Shown: piece by piece, positions 25,567 through 35,984 of the stretch
Position numbering within the stretch: the first letter of the stretch is position 1
Layout of the letters: each line of letters starts with the position of its first letter
NCBI GenBank assembly: GCA_012032345.1
Contig: JAAUQI010000002.1
Location: 91,347 to 155,346 of the forward strand
Origin: Leptolyngbyaceae cyanobacterium RM1_1_2
Lineage (GTDB): Bacteria; Cyanobacteriota; Cyanobacteriia; Phormidesmidales; Phormidesmidaceae
DNA: 64,000 nt
Direction of reading: 5' to 3'
Notes under the pieces: model-generated
The model's input: only the letters and a program-made list of their open reading frames with translations
Told to the model about the DNA's origin: nothing
Database searches by the model: none
Made by a program: the position numbers and the translations under genes

Positions 25567-27113
25567 TGCCCCTAGTCTTGCTGGTGGTTTTACTCGGTGC
25601 GGCCCTCAAAGGGCAAAGTGAGCCAAAAAGCTCAACCCGAACGACCAAAATACTGCCGCCTGCGACTGATGCCGACGTTTATGAGGACGACGAGCCTGAG
25701 GTGCGGATTGAGATTCCAGATCTGCTGCCTGTTGCCCCGGAGAGTCTCCCGGAGCAGCCGCCAATAGCAAACCCAGAAGACAAGCTGACTCAGGCCAGGT
25801 TAGCCCTAGCGGAGGGAATTCGTCAGGCAGATCTGGGGCACTACGAGACGGCACTGAATTGCCTACATCAGGCGATCGAGGCGGCTGATCTAGAGCGGCT
25901 CAAAGCTACTGCCGGGGGGACTGCCTCACCCAGTCTGGCAGCACTTTTGGCAGGCAGCCTGATTCGCCGAGGCATGGTTTTAGCTAAGGTGGGACGGGCT
26001 GATGAAGCGAGGGAGAGCTTTGATGCAGCGCTAGCGCTACAACCCGCCTCTATAACAGCACTCAGAGGCAAACATGCTCTATTGCAGCAGCGGCAGCCAG
26101 AAGGTTTGGCGGGATCGCTGCCCGCCGATAATTCAGACCATCAAGGGCTAACAGAGGCCGATACCATCGCTCTTACCGGCTCGCTGCCTGATTTTCCTGA
26201 CCTGATAATTCCTGCAAATGGGTCAAAAACGGACGAGACAGCGCTATCCGGTACTCGACTGCCAATTAACTGGCCCGACCTGCCGCAGCTAGAAGATATC
26301 AAACCCACGCTAGAGACAGACAAAATTGCTGACTTTGATCCGGTAACTATGACTGGAAGGCCGCAATCCTCAGAAGACGTTCCCGAAACTCTGCTGCAAG
26401 CTATTGAAGAACTGCCTGCCGAAGCTGAAAACGTGCCGTGGCTGGCCAGTACGGTAGCGCAGAGATCAGAGTCTGAGGCGGCTGATGTCCCCGCCGATTT
26501 ACAGGCCGCTATTGCCGAACTGCCTGAAGAAGCTGCAATTCTGCCCTGGGCCAAACCTGCCGCAGCAAAACTCTCTCTAATGAATACTCGGGTTGAGGCA
26601 GTTGCTCCGGCCCCTGAGCCTATTGCCCCCCTAGAAGCTGCTACCAAACCCGACCAGGATCTGCCAGAGGATATTTTACAGGCCATGCAGGTGATGCCTG
26701 ACTATATCGCTCAGAGTCCGGCAGCCGTCAGGGCGCAAACCGCGACGATAGACGCTACCCAGTCGCCAGAGCGCTCACTAGATCAGCTGTCAGATCAGCC
26801 GCCAGCCGCCAATCTTAGTCTAAGTCGCTGCGATTCTCAATGGGCCTATGCGCATTGGGATCTTTCGCCTCAGCAAATACAGCAGCTAGCTGACTCCAAT
26901 AGCCTGCTGGCGCTACGCCTTTACGATGTGACAGACTGGCAGCCACAACAGCCCTTACCCCGCGATTTTCAGCAGCAGGAATGCTACCGGATGGCGCGAG
27001 ACTGGTATTTGCCTATTGCAGCCAGCGATCGCAGTTATCTAGTCGAACTGGGCTATTTCACGCCTGACAAACGCTGGCAAAAGCTGGTGCGATCGGCCCC
27101 GTTACGCTTTTGA
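25548..27113 (+). CDS. TPR-containing DUF4912 protein with a repeated acidic motif
   Basis: About 521 residues. It opens with one membrane anchor (RWVVMPLVLLVVLLGAAL). A TPR-like helical region follows (TQARLALAEGIRQADLGHYE, then RADEARESFDAALALQPAS). The middle is long, acidic and low-complexity, and the C-terminus is a DUF4912 domain (AYAHWDLSPQQ, LALRLYDVTDWQ, RDWYLPI, SYLVELGYFT). Three 22-residue repeats lie in the middle part (26376-26441, 26484-26549 and a diverged copy at 26658-26723), with pattern DVP-x-x-L-x-A-I-x-E-L-P. ATG 25566, overlapping the upstream stop, and GTG 25518 are alternative starts. The role of DUF4912 is unknown; coupling to the PstS-like gene suggests a shared envelope function. 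Confidence 0.75.
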   Translation: MARWVVMPLVLLVVLLGAALKGQSEPKSSTRTTKILPPATDADVYEDDEPEVRIEIPDLLPVAPESLPEQPPIANPEDKLTQARLALAEGIRQADLGHYETALNCLHQAIEAADLERLKATAGGTASPSLAALLAGSLIRRGMVLAKVGRADEARESFDAALALQPASITALRGKHALLQQRQPEGLAGSLPADNSDHQGLTEADTIALTGSLPDFPDLIIPANGSKTDETALSGTRLPINWPDLPQLEDIKPTLETDKIADFDPVTMTGRPQSSEDVPETLLQAIEELPAEAENVPWLASTVAQRSESEAADVPADLQAAIAELPEEAAILPWAKPAAAKLSLMNTRVEAVAPAPEPIAPLEAATKPDQDLPEDILQAMQVMPDYIAQSPAAVRAQTATIDATQSPERSLDQLSDQPPAANLSLSRCDSQWAYAHWDLSPQQIQQLADSNSLLALRLYDVTDWQPQQPLPRDFQQQECYRMARDWYLPIAASDRSYLVELGYFTPDKRWQKLVRSAPLRF

Positions 27114-27127
27114 TTTTTTGATTTTGA

Positions 27128-27640
27128 TTAAGAGAGAAAGGCGGGCGTGCGATCGCCTGTTTCCGGTACCTGATCATCCGCTTGTCTACCTTCTGCCTTG
27201 AGCTGATTCAGGGTTTCTACAAAGTCTGTAATACCCTGAAACTGTCGATACACGGAGGCAAATCGTACATAGGCAACTTCATTGAGAGACTGCAAGTGTG
27301 CCAGTACCCGTTCGCCAATCTCGCGGCTGCTAATTTCACGAGAAGGCCGCTGCTGTAGTTCAGCTTCAATGTCGTCTACCATAGACTCAATGGCGGGCTG
27401 GGGCACGTCAGTCTTTTCACAGGCGCGAATGATACCGAGCAGCAGTTTGGAATGGTCAAAAACTTCGCGATCGCCACTGCGCTTAATCACCGTAATGGGC
27501 ACCTGCTCAATCCGTTCGTAAGTTGTAAATCTGCGGCTACAGCGCAGGCATTCACGCCGCCGTCGAATGCTGCGACCTGACTCAGCAGCACGAGACTCCA
27601 AAACACGGTTATCAGTATGTTGACAAAACGGGCATTGCAT
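27128..27640 (-). CDS. nrdR: Transcriptional repressor NrdR
   Basis: 170 residues. NrdR represses ribonucleotide reductase genes when dATP is high. The zinc ribbon is intact (MQCPFCQ and ECLRCSRRF), then an ATP-cone domain ([39 protein letters not shown]). The ATG at 27640 has GGAG eight bases upstream and starts exactly at the zinc ribbon; a longer TTG frame adds only two residues. It lies downstream of psbB-psbT on the same strand but behind a strong terminator, so it probably has its own promoter. Confidence 0.93.
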   Translation of the reverse strand: MQCPFCQHTDNRVLESRAAESGRSIRRRRECLRCSRRFTTYERIEQVPITVIKRSGDREVFDHSKLLLGIIRACEKTDVPQPAIESMVDDIEAELQQRPSREISSREIGERVLAHLQSLNEVAYVRFASVYRQFQGITDFVETLNQLKAEGRQADDQVPETGDRTPAFLS

Positions 27641-27750
27641 AAGCAACTCCCCCCGGAGGGTGCAATCAACTCGAAAGCGCTCAGTCAGACAAACTCTGCA
27701 AAAGCGCTGCGTAATCTTCTATATCCTCCGATCTACCTGCAAAAAAACAG

Positions 27751-27800
27751 AAAGTAGAGGCAGGCTGCTTGGAAAAACCAAGACGCCTTGCCTCTACTTT
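27751..27800 (-). terminator. Rho-independent terminator of psbB-psbT
   Basis: On the minus strand a stem pairs AAAGTAGAGGCA with its complement, enclosing an inner TTGG/CCAA hairpin, with one bulged base. It is followed by CTGTTTTTTTGC. It lies 47 bases beyond the psbT stop. Confidence 0.85.
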
Positions 27801-27846
27801 AATCAAAAACGGACCTCAATCTAAAAGTTAGATCGTAAGTTCCTCA

Positions 27847-27943
27847 CTAATCTTTAGGAATGCGAGGAGGTTCCCGGAACGCTATTGCAAAAAGAGCGTT
27901 CCAATAATCAATGCAAAATCAGAATGTAAGCGACGCTTTCCAT
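27847..27943 (-). CDS. psbT: Photosystem II protein PsbT, two single-base deletions
   Basis: PsbT is a single-helix subunit at the photosystem II dimer interface. From ATG 27943 the sequence reads MESVAYILIL. One missing G (ATTTTGCATTG) and one missing T (CTCTTTTTGC) break the frame. Restoring both gives LALIIGTLFFAIAFREPPRI then PKD and stop. The locus is 97 bases against 99 for a 32-residue PsbT, exactly two short. Placement directly after psbB on the same strand is conserved in cyanobacteria and plastids. Two deletions in so short and otherwise unchanged a gene point to sequence error rather than decay. Confidence 0.9.
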
Positions 27944-28062
27944 AACTAGAAAATCCTGCTCTTACTAACTATTTACAGCTTACAGGCTCTTTAGAGGAGT
28001 AGGCAGAGATTGAACAGACAAGTTTGAGCCGCTCAGTCCCCGGCCTACCTATTAAAAAAAGG

Positions 28063-29595
28063 CTAAGTTAGCTCCGACTTGCGGGTAGATTTGTCACCTA
28101 CCTTAGCAAAGAAGCCCCACTCTACCTGCTCAGGAGAAAGATCGGGGTCTACTCCAGCAAAGACATCTCGGAACAGCGTCCGAGAACCATGCCAGATATG
28201 ACCAAAGAAAAACAGTAAAGCAAAGACCGCATGGCCGTAGGTAAACCAACCGCGAGGACTCGTGCGGAAAACGCCGTCAGAATCCAGGGTTTCACGATCA
28301 AACTCGAAAGGTTCACCTAGCTGCGACTTGCGGGCAAAGCGCTTGACAATAGCCGGATCAGAAAACTCTTGACCTGCTAGTTCGCCACCATAAATCTTAA
28401 CCGTTACCCCAGTCTGCTCAAAACTGTACTTAGACTCAGCTCGACGAAAAGGAATATCTGCTCGAACAATGCCGTCGCTGTCAACTAAGAGAACCGGGAA
28501 AGTCTCAAAGAAGTTAGGCAGACGACGCACCGTCAATTCTCGGCCCTCACCGTCTGTAAAGACCGGATGCCCCAGCCAGGTTTGAGCAATACCGTCACCT
28601 GAGTTCATCGGGCCGACCCGGAATAAGCCACCTTTAGAGGGGCTGTTGCCGACATAGTCGTAAAAAGCAAGCTTTTCAGGAATGTTGGCATAAGCCTGAG
28701 CTGCGCTCAGACCCGCTGCCATATCCGCCTGGGCACGACGCTCAATCTCCTGCTTGAAGTAGTTACCATCCCACTGGTAGCGGGTAGGGCCAAACAGCTC
28801 AATTGGCGTAGTCGCGCTGCCGTACCACATAGTACCAGCCACGATAAAAGCCGCAAAGAAAACGGCGGCAATACTGCTTGAAAGCACGGTTTCGATATTA
28901 CCCATCCTCAGAGCCTTGTAAAGCCGCTGAGGGGGCCGCACCGTTAGGTGAAACAGACCGGCAATAATGCCGACAATTCCCGCTGCAATGTGGTGAGCCG
29001 CCACACCTCCAGGGTTGAAGGGGTTGAACCCCGCTGGCCCCCACTCTGGCGCGACTGCCTGGACGTGGCCCGTCAGACCGTAGGGATCAGATACCCACAT
29101 ACCAGGTCCCCAAAGACCTGTCAGGTGAAAAGCCCCAAAGCCAAAGCAGAGAAGACCCGACAAAAATAGATGAATGCCAAACATTTTGGGTAAGTCTAGA
29201 GCTGCCTCTCCGGTACGCGGATCGGTGAACAGTTCTAAATCCCAGTAAACCCAGTGCCAGCAGGCGGCTAAGAATAGCAGACCTGAAAGTACGATGTGAG
29301 CTGCCGCAACGCCCTCAAAAGACCAGAAGCCGGGGTCGATAGCAGAGCCACCTGTGACGCTCCAGCCGCCCCAAGATTCAGTCACACCCAAACGGGCCAT
29401 AAAGGGCAGTACAAACATGCCCTGACGCCACATTGGGTTTAGTGCAGGATCGCTAGGATCAAAAGTTGCTAGCTCAAATAGAGCCATTGAGCCAGCCCAA
29501 CCTGCCACTAGGGCGGTGTGCATCAAATGCACAGAGATCAGCCGCCCTGGATCGTTCAGAACGACTGTATGGACTCGGTACCAGGGTAGTCCCAT
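28063..29595 (-). CDS. psbB: Photosystem II CP47 chlorophyll apoprotein
   Basis: 510 residues, full length. CP47 is a core antenna of photosystem II that binds chlorophyll a and passes energy to the D1/D2 reaction centre. The characteristic N-terminus [20 protein letters not shown] is present, as are six transmembrane helices with chlorophyll-ligating His residues ([75 protein letters not shown]) and the large lumenal loop between helices V and VI. It is followed by psbT and a terminator. Divergent from the ferredoxin gene. Confidence 0.97.
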   Translation of the reverse strand: MGLPWYRVHTVVLNDPGRLISVHLMHTALVAGWAGSMALFELATFDPSDPALNPMWRQGMFVLPFMARLGVTESWGGWSVTGGSAIDPGFWSFEGVAAAHIVLSGLLFLAACWHWVYWDLELFTDPRTGEAALDLPKMFGIHLFLSGLLCFGFGAFHLTGLWGPGMWVSDPYGLTGHVQAVAPEWGPAGFNPFNPGGVAAHHIAAGIVGIIAGLFHLTVRPPQRLYKALRMGNIETVLSSSIAAVFFAAFIVAGTMWYGSATTPIELFGPTRYQWDGNYFKQEIERRAQADMAAGLSAAQAYANIPEKLAFYDYVGNSPSKGGLFRVGPMNSGDGIAQTWLGHPVFTDGEGRELTVRRLPNFFETFPVLLVDSDGIVRADIPFRRAESKYSFEQTGVTVKIYGGELAGQEFSDPAIVKRFARKSQLGEPFEFDRETLDSDGVFRTSPRGWFTYGHAVFALLFFFGHIWHGSRTLFRDVFAGVDPDLSPEQVEWGFFAKVGDKSTRKSELT

Positions 29596-30005
29596 TAGCT
29601 ACGCTCCTCCTTGGATTTAGGTTTCAACAATTGCTTTTAGCTGTAGGTTAGGATGCTAGATACTGATAAGCCTACCAGACTCGCAACCGCACCAAACCTT
29701 AGTTGATTTACTATCAAGCTTGTCAACGCTGCTGTTTTCTATCTGTCTATCTATCTCTAAATTTTTCTGAATTTAGAGATAAATGAGAATGCCGACAGCA
29801 GAGGCTTGACAATAAAAATGTAAAAATGAAAGGGTATATAGAATTGTTCCACAATGTTAATGCTCGTGGCAAGATACCTGGAGGTTCATTGTGAAGTCTT
29901 TTGGAGTTATCGGTCTATCAGGTTTCCTTGAAATATCTAGCAGTCCTTAGTTTGGCAAGTCCCTCACGCAGTTGGAAAAAACCTCAGCAAAGAGAAATTC
30001 TCTCA
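29596..30005. other. Divergent promoter region between psbB and ferredoxin gene
   Basis: No gene is seen. The region is AT-rich and should hold the promoters of psbB (minus) and the ferredoxin (plus). A 12-bp perfect inverted repeat (29752-29763 with 29770-29781, six-base loop) is present. AGAGAAATTCTCT lies just before the ferredoxin start. Confidence 0.5.
29752..29781. promoter_or_regulatory. 12-bp inverted repeat upstream of ferredoxin gene
   Basis: TATCTCTAAATT and AATTTAGAGATA flank TTTCTG. The arms match perfectly. It could be a dyad operator or a transcript hairpin; no T-run follows on the plus strand, so termination in that direction is unlikely. Confidence 0.4.
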
Positions 30006-30350
30006 ATGGCGAATATTAAGTTTATTAAAGAAGATAAGGAAATCGTTGTCGCCGATGGCGCTAACCTCAGGTACAAAGCGCTGGAAAATGACGTCGATAT
30101 CTACACCTTCATGGGCAAGATGACGAACTGTGGTGGCTATGGTCAGTGTGGTACCTGTGTAGTAGAAATCGCTGAGGGCCTGCAAAACCTTTCACCCCGC
30201 GCAGCAGTTGAGGAGCGTAAGCTCAAAAAGCGCCCTCCTAACTGCCGTTTGGCTTGTCAAACGATGGTAAACGGCCCGGTCAGCGTCATCACCAAGCCTG
30301 AAAAAAAAAGCGCTAAGCAGAGGAACAATCAGGCTAAGTCAACTAACTGA
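30006..30350 (+). CDS. 2Fe-2S ferredoxin
   Basis: 114 residues from the ATG at 30006. The iron-sulphur ligands are visible as [11 protein letters not shown] (Cys-x5-Cys-x2-Cys) and a fourth Cys in RLACQT. The C-terminus is basic ([15 protein letters not shown]). It differs from the main photosynthetic PetF in its ligand spacing (PetF has Cys-x4-Cys-x2-Cys) and is nearer to bacterial-type 2Fe-2S ferredoxins. Neighbouring psbM and psbB suggest a photosynthesis link, but partner enzymes cannot be named from sequence. Confidence 0.85.
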   Translation: MANIKFIKEDKEIVVADGANLRYKALENDVDIYTFMGKMTNCGGYGQCGTCVVEIAEGLQNLSPRAAVEERKLKKRPPNCRLACQTMVNGPVSVITKPEKKSAKQRNNQAKSTN

Positions 30351-30471
30351 GTCTGGCTAGTCTTTCTGGCTGGTCTTAATGACTCAGCTGCAGCGATGAT
30401 CGCGATCTGAGTTATATTCTGAGTGGCGACGGGTTTTGGTTGCAGTTTTTTTAAGTAGAGGCTAAAGATTA

Positions 30472-30582
30472 ATGGAAGTTAACAACCTAGGTTTTGTTGC
30501 TAGCATCCTGTTTGTGCTTGTACCTACCGTTTTTCTGCTAATTCTGTATATTCAGACTTCGAGCAAGCAGACGGGCAGCTAA
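30472..30582 (+). CDS. psbM: Photosystem II protein PsbM
   Basis: 36 residues, [20 protein letters not shown] then [16 protein letters not shown]. This is the single-helix subunit at the PSII dimer interface. The fit to PsbM is close along its length. An AGAGG sequence lies upstream of the ATG. It lies 121 bases after the ferredoxin gene on the same strand and ends 15 bases before a long perfect hairpin. Confidence 0.95.
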   Translation: MEVNNLGFVASILFVLVPTVFLLILYIQTSSKQTGS

Positions 30583-30597
30583 GGCAGTTTTTGTTAC

Positions 30598-30647
30598 AGA
30601 TATAAAGAAGGGAGGCGATCGCCCGATCGCCTCCCTTCTTTATATCT
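30598..30647. terminator. Long perfect hairpin after psbM
   Basis: Two 24-base arms (30598-30621 and 30624-30647) are perfectly complementary with only CC between; the real loop must be larger. The centre contains GGCGATCG/CGATCGCC. There is no clear T-run, but position after psbM suggests transcript termination or 3'-end protection. Confidence 0.65.
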
Positions 30648-31014
30648 AGCCCATTATGCAGCGCCTTGGTGAAAATGCTTGCGATCTCTCCGGTGCCTCC
30701 GGTGGGCAGCGCGCCGCTCCACTCGTCTGCTTTACCGTCAGCCCTGATGTGGTCGAGAGAAAGCTAGTACAAACTTGGGAATCAGATGCTCTACGCCCGA
30801 ACCGACACCCTAGTCAAGAGTTTTTAGCAATGGTGGGTTTAAATTCTGAATCAGCCAGTTGACAAAAACCGGCTTTCAGGTGCTAGGATTAGCGTAGAGA
30901 AAATATCGGTTGCAGCATTTGTTTCTAGTACCAACGAGTTTAAGCGTTTTTCCACTAGCAGATTTCTCTCCGAAATTTCACCTCCCTACACTTTTCTAAT
31001 TTTGGAGAACATCC
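30648..31014. other. Region upstream of the RRM gene
   Basis: A 68-codon open frame (30656-30862) lacks any recognisable motif or ribosome-binding site, and I do not call it. The last 150 bases should hold the promoter and leader of the RNA-binding protein gene; a long leader is common for cold-inducible rbp genes. GGAG lies 7 bases before the ATG. Confidence 0.4.
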
Positions 31015-31323
31015 ATGTCAATTTACGTAGGTAACCTGTCCTATGAGGTTACAGAGGCTGATTTAAGCGCTGCTTTCGCAGATTACGGTTCAGTCAAGCG
31101 AGTTCAACTTCCTACCGATCGTGAAACCGGTCGCATGCGCGGCTTCGGTTTCGTTGAAATGGGATCAGAAGCTGAAGAAGCGGCTGCCATTGAAGCACTT
31201 GATGGTGCTGAGTGGATGGGCCGCGACCTGAAAGTCAACAAGGCTAAGCCTCGTGAAGATCGCGGAGGCTCCTTTGGGGGTGGACGCCGCAACAATAACT
31301 TCTCTCGGGGTGGCGGCTACTAG
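31015..31323 (+). CDS. RRM-type RNA-binding protein (Rbp family)
   Basis: 102 residues. A single RNA recognition motif has RNP2 IYVGNLSY (residues 3-10) and RNP1 RGFGFVEM (about 42-49), followed by a short Gly/Arg/Asn-rich tail (GGSFGGGRRNNNFSRGGGY). This is the cyanobacterial Rbp type, several members of which are cold-induced and bind or localise mRNAs. A rho-independent terminator follows. Confidence 0.92.
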   Translation: MSIYVGNLSYEVTEADLSAAFADYGSVKRVQLPTDRETGRMRGFGFVEMGSEAEEAAAIEALDGAEWMGRDLKVNKAKPREDRGGSFGGGRRNNNFSRGGGY

Positions 31324-31403
31324 ACATATGTCAGAGCCTTGCCTGAAGCGCCTTGCTTCTTAGGCTGCCAAAAATCTTTTTCTAAAGATTAGACTTCATG
31401 AAG

Positions 31404-31432
31404 AGTTCAGGTAGAAATGCCTGAACTTTTTT
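31404..31432 (+). terminator. Rho-independent terminator after the rbp gene
   Basis: AGTTCAGG (31404-31411) pairs with CCTGAACT (31420-31427) around an 8-base loop, followed by five more T. Confidence 0.85.
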
Positions 31433-31547
31433 CGATCTTGAACCTCTTTTGCTCAAGAATTTTGCCTCTGCTCTGTCCGCTTCAGGCGATCGCTGCTGCC
31501 ATATCCGGGGCGCAACTGTGAGACAATACGGTTTTACAGGAGATGCT

Positions 31548-31868
31548 ATGGCTGCTTACATTCAAGATGAAGCCGAGTTTGACACACTGCTAGAGTCTGA
31601 GCCAGTCTTTGTAGTAGACTGCACAGCGTCTTGGTGCGGCCCGTGTAAGCTGATTGCGCCTCTAATTGACCAGCTGGCTGAGGCTTATAGCGATCGCGCC
31701 AAAGTTCTTAAGCTAGACCTTGACGAAAATAAATCTGTTGCCAAGCGCTTTGGTATCCGCAGCATTCCCGCAGTCATGTATTTTAAGCAGGGAGAGCTAG
31801 CCGAAACTCTGGTCGGGGCTAAGCCTTACGAAGAATTTAGCAGCGCTTTAGACAAGCACCTGGCCTAA
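31548..31868 (+). CDS. trxA: Thioredoxin
   Basis: 106 residues from the ATG at 31548, which has ACAGGAG just upstream. The active site is CTASWCGPCKLIAP, and the conserved cis-Pro loop is GIRSIPAVMYF. It reduces disulfides of stromal-type target enzymes in the cytoplasm. Length and motifs fit a canonical m/x-like thioredoxin. A longer frame from 31449 is not supported. Convergent with chlH. Confidence 0.93.
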   Translation: MAAYIQDEAEFDTLLESEPVFVVDCTASWCGPCKLIAPLIDQLAEAYSDRAKVLKLDLDENKSVAKRFGIRSIPAVMYFKQGELAETLVGAKPYEEFSSALDKHLA

Positions 31869-31897
31869 TTTTTGCTCAAATACTTTTTACTTAAATA

Positions 31898-31923
31898 GGG
31901 GGGGCACATAGCCTGCGCCCCCC
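31898..31923. terminator. GC-rich hairpin between trxA and chlH
   Basis: GGGGGGC (31899-31905) pairs with GCCCCCC (31917-31923) around an 11-base loop. It sits between convergent gene ends. No strong T-run follows on either side, so factor-independent termination is uncertain. Confidence 0.5.
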
Positions 31924-31946
31924 GGAAAAACAATCAACCCAAAGAA

Positions 31947-34900
31947 TTAGTCGTCGATACCCTCGATGCGGTCTTCGACCTCTTGGTAAAGCTCCTGCAG
32001 CCGTTCGATATTTTCGTCGCTGGTTTCCCAATAGCCGCGCCCGTTCACTTCTAGCAGAGTAGACACCATGCGGCGGAAGGAGTTGGGATTGAGATCCATC
32101 AGCCGCTTACACATCTCCGCATCTTTGATGAAAGTGTCGTTGGTGTCTTCATAGACCCAGTTATCTACCGCATCTGCCGTGGCTGACCAGCCCATTGTGT
32201 TGACCAGTCGCTTTGACAGCTCGCGCACGCCTTCATAGCCGTGGCTGAGCATACCCTCATACCACTTGGGGTTAAGCATCTTGGTACGAGCATCTAGGCG
32301 CACTGTCTCAGAGAGAGTCCGTACCTGGGCGTTGGCAGTGGTGGTATCAGCAATATAAGCAGCAGGCTTGGTACCGTCTCCCCGCAGCTTAGCTACGACC
32401 TTAGTAGGATCAGAGTCAAAGTAGTGAGAAACGTCAGTCAGGGAAATTTCTGACGAGTCCAGGTTTTGAAAAGTCACGTCGGCGGTTTTTAAGCTGGCCT
32501 CAAACACCTGGCGCGACTGATCCATCATGCCGGGGTTGTCTGAGTTAAAGGCAAAAGACTTGCGCTTTAGATACATTTCCTGAAGTTCGCCTTCATCTTC
32601 CCAGGTGCTGTTTTCGACTGCCAGGTTAATGTTTGACGAATAAGAACCGGAGGCGTTAGAGAAGACGCGGGTAGCGGCCTGCCGCAGAGAAATCCCCATG
32701 TCTTCGGCCTGCTTGATGGCGTGCTTGCGGACGAAATTCATTTCTAGTGGCTCATCGGCTTCAGCCGCCATCTTGATCGCTTTATCCAGCAGCGCCATCT
32801 GGTTAATAAATAGGTCGCGGAAAACGCCAGAGCAGTTGATCACCACGTCAATTCGCGGTCGGCCTAGCTCTTCTAACGGCAGCAGCTCTAGCTTATTCAC
32901 CCGGCCCAAAGCATCCGGCACGGGCTTGGCCCCGACAAACCAGAGAATCTGGGCTAGAGATTCGCCATAGGTTTTGATGTTGTCCGTACCCCAGAGCACG
33001 CTGGCAATGGTTTCGGGGTAAGCGCCGCCGTTGTCTTGGCGCTGGCGTTCCAGCAGGCGATCAACGACAATTTTGGCTGACTGGATCGCCGCCGTCGTCG
33101 GGATTGACTGGGGATCTAGGGCGTGAATGTTTTTACCTGTCGGCAACACGTCCGGGTTGCGAATTGGATCGCCGCCGGGGCCAGGTAGGACGTACTCACC
33201 TGCCAAAGCCTTGAGCAGAGCGCCCAGCTCGTTGTCGGCACACACCTGCTTCAGACAAAACTCCAGGTACTCCATCAGCGGCTTCAGCGCTTCGGTGTCT
33301 ACCTGGGTATAGCCAGCTTCGTGTAAGGCTTTCACCCAGGGTTCTTTGCGGCCAATGTTGAGGAAGCTGAGCCGCGACACCATTGAGACCCGGCCTTCGG
33401 CGTCAATTTGCTCATGAACCAGGGCGGTTACAGCCTCTCTAGCGCCGTTATTGATGTCGTAGAGAAGCTGCACGTCTTCAAGGATGCCGCGATCGCTGTT
33501 GCTGTAGATTTGATCAATGTCGCGGCTGAGGCTTTCAGCAATAATTCGCTGCAGGCTCTTAATGCCCTCCTCGTCGCGGTCGAGTCCGGCAATGTTGACC
33601 AGCGTGGCGATCGCCTCTTCTGCACTCGGTGGCTTGCCAATGACGTGCAGACCACAGGGCAGCAGCCGCGACTCGATTTCCATTAGCCTGATGTAGACCT
33701 TGCCTACCAGATTGTCACGCTGCTCAGTTGAGAAGTTGGCGGCGTCTAGCAGGGCAGTTTCGCCAGCATTTTGGGACAGATTAGGGGCCAGCTCAGGGAT
33801 ATCTTTATCCAGATTGCAGATACGGGCCTGCTCAACAATGGCATTGACGATTTGCACGGCCCGACCGCTATCTTTGAGGGTCTGGTAAGAGCCAATCAGC
33901 TCGCTGAGTTCTTTGAGTCCCTTATAGAGTCCGGCATTTTCAGCCGGAGGAGTCAGGTAGCTGATCGTTTCTGCGTAGCTGCGGCGCTTAGCAATGGTGG
34001 CCTCGGAGGGATTGTTGGCGGCGTAGTAGTAAAGGTTAGGAATATTGCCAATCAAATTGTCAGGATAGCAGGCTGCCGACATGCCCATTTGCTTGCCGGG
34101 CATAAACTCTAGGGAGCCGTGAGTGCCGAAGTGTAGGACTGCGTCTGCCTGCCAGATTTGCTCTAAATAGGTGTAGTAAGCGGCAAAGCCGTGATGAGGG
34201 CTGGCCGAGCGCGAGAACAACAGCCGCATCGGGTCGCCTTCGTAGCCAAAGGTGGGCTGTACGCCAATAAAAAGATTGCCAAAGGCTTTGCCATAAATCA
34301 GCAGGTTTTGACCGTCGGTGTTGAGGTGTCCCGGCGGCGGCCCCCAGTTTTCTTCTAGGCTGATGGAGTAGGGTGTTAGCTGCTCATACTCCAGCACCGA
34401 CATCCGGTAGGCAATGTTGAGTTCAGGAGAGGCATATTGGGCCTGAGCATCGTGAATCACTTCCTGCATCAGGGTTTCGGCAGAAGGCGGCAGGTTCTCA
34501 ATGTGATAGCCGTTTTGCTGCATGGCTTCCATCACCTTGTAGATCGAGCCAAACACGTCTAGATAGGCGGCGGTACCGACGTTGCCCTTGTCGGGGGGGA
34601 AGCTGAAAACCGTAATGGCCAGCTTTTTGTCTAGCTTGGGCTTGCGGCGCAGGTTGGCCCACTTCATCGATCGCTGGGCGATCGCTTCGACTCTGTCCTG
34701 CAGCGAGATCGCCCGTCCGGTGATGCCGTCACGGCCAGAAACCACAATTGGCTCAATCGCGCCGTCGAGTTCGGGGATTGCCATCTGTAGTGCCACCTGG
34801 ATCGGGTGCAGTCCTAAGTCGCTGGCTTCCCACTCTTCAGTGGTCTGAAAGACCAGCGGCAGCGCCACCATATAGGGCCGATTCAGCTTTGCCAGCGCCT

Positions 34901-35984
34901 CAATTGCCTTGGGATGATCCTGACGGGCTGGCCCCCCCACCAGAGCAAACCCCGTTAGCGAAACCGCCGCGTCCACGATGGCTTTCTCAGCATTTAGCGG
35001 ATCAAAGAAGTAAGCCTCAACTGGCTTAGAAAAGTCAAGTCCGCCCGCAAACACAGGAATTACCCGCGCTCCCATGTACTCCAGCTCTTGCACCATAGCG
35101 ACGTAGTGAGCATCATCGCCTGTGACTAAATGGGTGCGCTGTAGGACTAAGCCAATGCAGGGAGCCAAGGGATCTTTAAGGTCGTTTGAAATATCGCGGC
35201 GAGAGTTAAACCAGTTGAGGTACTCTTTGAGATCCTCAAACATGCTCGGCGCTAGTGGATGCCAGATCCCCATGTCAGGGTAGGTAATCGGATCTTGATA
35301 CTGTAGGGGAGCAGCCCCTTCTACCCAGGCGTCAGCGTCTTTCTTAAAGACATAGCGGTCTGCCAGCATCACCAGAAAATTTTCCAGGTTGTCTTTAGAA
35401 CCGCCCAGCCAGTACTGGAAGCTCAGCATGAAGCTGCGGGCATCTTGAGCCTTCTCAACGGGCAGATACTTCAAAACTTTGGGCAGCGTCCGCAGCAGCT
35501 TTAGCATGGCATCTTCAAAGCCACTGCCCTGCTTTTGACGGCGCTTTTTCATAAACTCGCCGATGACGCTTTTAGACTGACCTAGCTGCGCCATCGAAAA
35601 AGTGCCCAGCTTGTTCAGTCGCATCACCTGAGGCATTGAGGGGAAAACGACGGCAGCATCGAGGCGATCGCGGTGAGGCTGCACGGCGGCTACGACCTTC
35701 TCGGCTAGGTCTTCGATAAAGATGAGCGAAGCAATAAAAATATTGGCCTCAGCCATATCGGCTTGGAAAGCCTGATAGTTAGCCTGATTTCGCAGCTCTT
35801 CAATCAGATAGCCGCTGATTTCGACTGCCATCTGGGGATTACTTTCGTTAATCGATCGCACGGCTGCCGATAAGGCACTCTGATACTGAGGCTCTAGCAC
35901 GACATAGACCACTTTCACCAAAGTCCGGCCCCTCAAATCGTCGGGCGCAATGTGTCGGACAGTGGACTTGACGTGGGTGAACAT
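31947..35984 (-). CDS. chlH: Magnesium chelatase subunit H
   Basis: 1345 residues. ChlH binds protoporphyrin IX and, with the ChlI/ChlD AAA+ motor, inserts Mg2+ as the first committed step to chlorophyll. The full-length CobN/Mg-chelatase fold is present: the N-terminal DUF3479-type domain (to about residue 170), then the large catalytic region with [30 protein letters not shown] and [24 protein letters not shown] precedes the ATG by ten bases. It is transcribed alone towards trxA. The I and D subunits are not in the window. Confidence 0.96.
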   Translation of the reverse strand: MFTHVKSTVRHIAPDDLRGRTLVKVVYVVLEPQYQSALSAAVRSINESNPQMAVEISGYLIEELRNQANYQAFQADMAEANIFIASLIFIEDLAEKVVAAVQPHRDRLDAAVVFPSMPQVMRLNKLGTFSMAQLGQSKSVIGEFMKKRRQKQGSGFEDAMLKLLRTLPKVLKYLPVEKAQDARSFMLSFQYWLGGSKDNLENFLVMLADRYVFKKDADAWVEGAAPLQYQDPITYPDMGIWHPLAPSMFEDLKEYLNWFNSRRDISNDLKDPLAPCIGLVLQRTHLVTGDDAHYVAMVQELEYMGARVIPVFAGGLDFSKPVEAYFFDPLNAEKAIVDAAVSLTGFALVGGPARQDHPKAIEALAKLNRPYMVALPLVFQTTEEWEASDLGLHPIQVALQMAIPELDGAIEPIVVSGRDGITGRAISLQDRVEAIAQRSMKWANLRRKPKLDKKLAITVFSFPPDKGNVGTAAYLDVFGSIYKVMEAMQQNGYHIENLPPSAETLMQEVIHDAQAQYASPELNIAYRMSVLEYEQLTPYSISLEENWGPPPGHLNTDGQNLLIYGKAFGNLFIGVQPTFGYEGDPMRLLFSRSASPHHGFAAYYTYLEQIWQADAVLHFGTHGSLEFMPGKQMGMSAACYPDNLIGNIPNLYYYAANNPSEATIAKRRSYAETISYLTPPAENAGLYKGLKELSELIGSYQTLKDSGRAVQIVNAIVEQARICNLDKDIPELAPNLSQNAGETALLDAANFSTEQRDNLVGKVYIRLMEIESRLLPCGLHVIGKPPSAEEAIATLVNIAGLDRDEEGIKSLQRIIAESLSRDIDQIYSNSDRGILEDVQLLYDINNGAREAVTALVHEQIDAEGRVSMVSRLSFLNIGRKEPWVKALHEAGYTQVDTEALKPLMEYLEFCLKQVCADNELGALLKALAGEYVLPGPGGDPIRNPDVLPTGKNIHALDPQSIPTTAAIQSAKIVVDRLLERQRQDNGGAYPETIASVLWGTDNIKTYGESLAQILWFVGAKPVPDALGRVNKLELLPLEELGRPRIDVVINCSGVFRDLFINQMALLDKAIKMAAEADEPLEMNFVRKHAIKQAEDMGISLRQAATRVFSNASGSYSSNINLAVENSTWEDEGELQEMYLKRKSFAFNSDNPGMMDQSRQVFEASLKTADVTFQNLDSSEISLTDVSHYFDSDPTKVVAKLRGDGTKPAAYIADTTTANAQVRTLSETVRLDARTKMLNPKWYEGMLSHGYEGVRELSKRLVNTMGWSATADAVDNWVYEDTNDTFIKDAEMCKRLMDLNPNSFRRMVSTLLEVNGRGYWETSDENIERLQELYQEVEDRIEGIDD

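Noticed and set aside
30656..30862. 68-codon ORF between the psbM hairpin and the rbp gene
   Set aside because: No ribosome-binding site, no recognisable motif, and composition unlike neighbouring proteins.
34748..35029. 93-codon plus-strand ORF inside chlH
   Set aside because: Pro/Ser/Arg-rich shadow frame opposite a conserved domain of ChlH.
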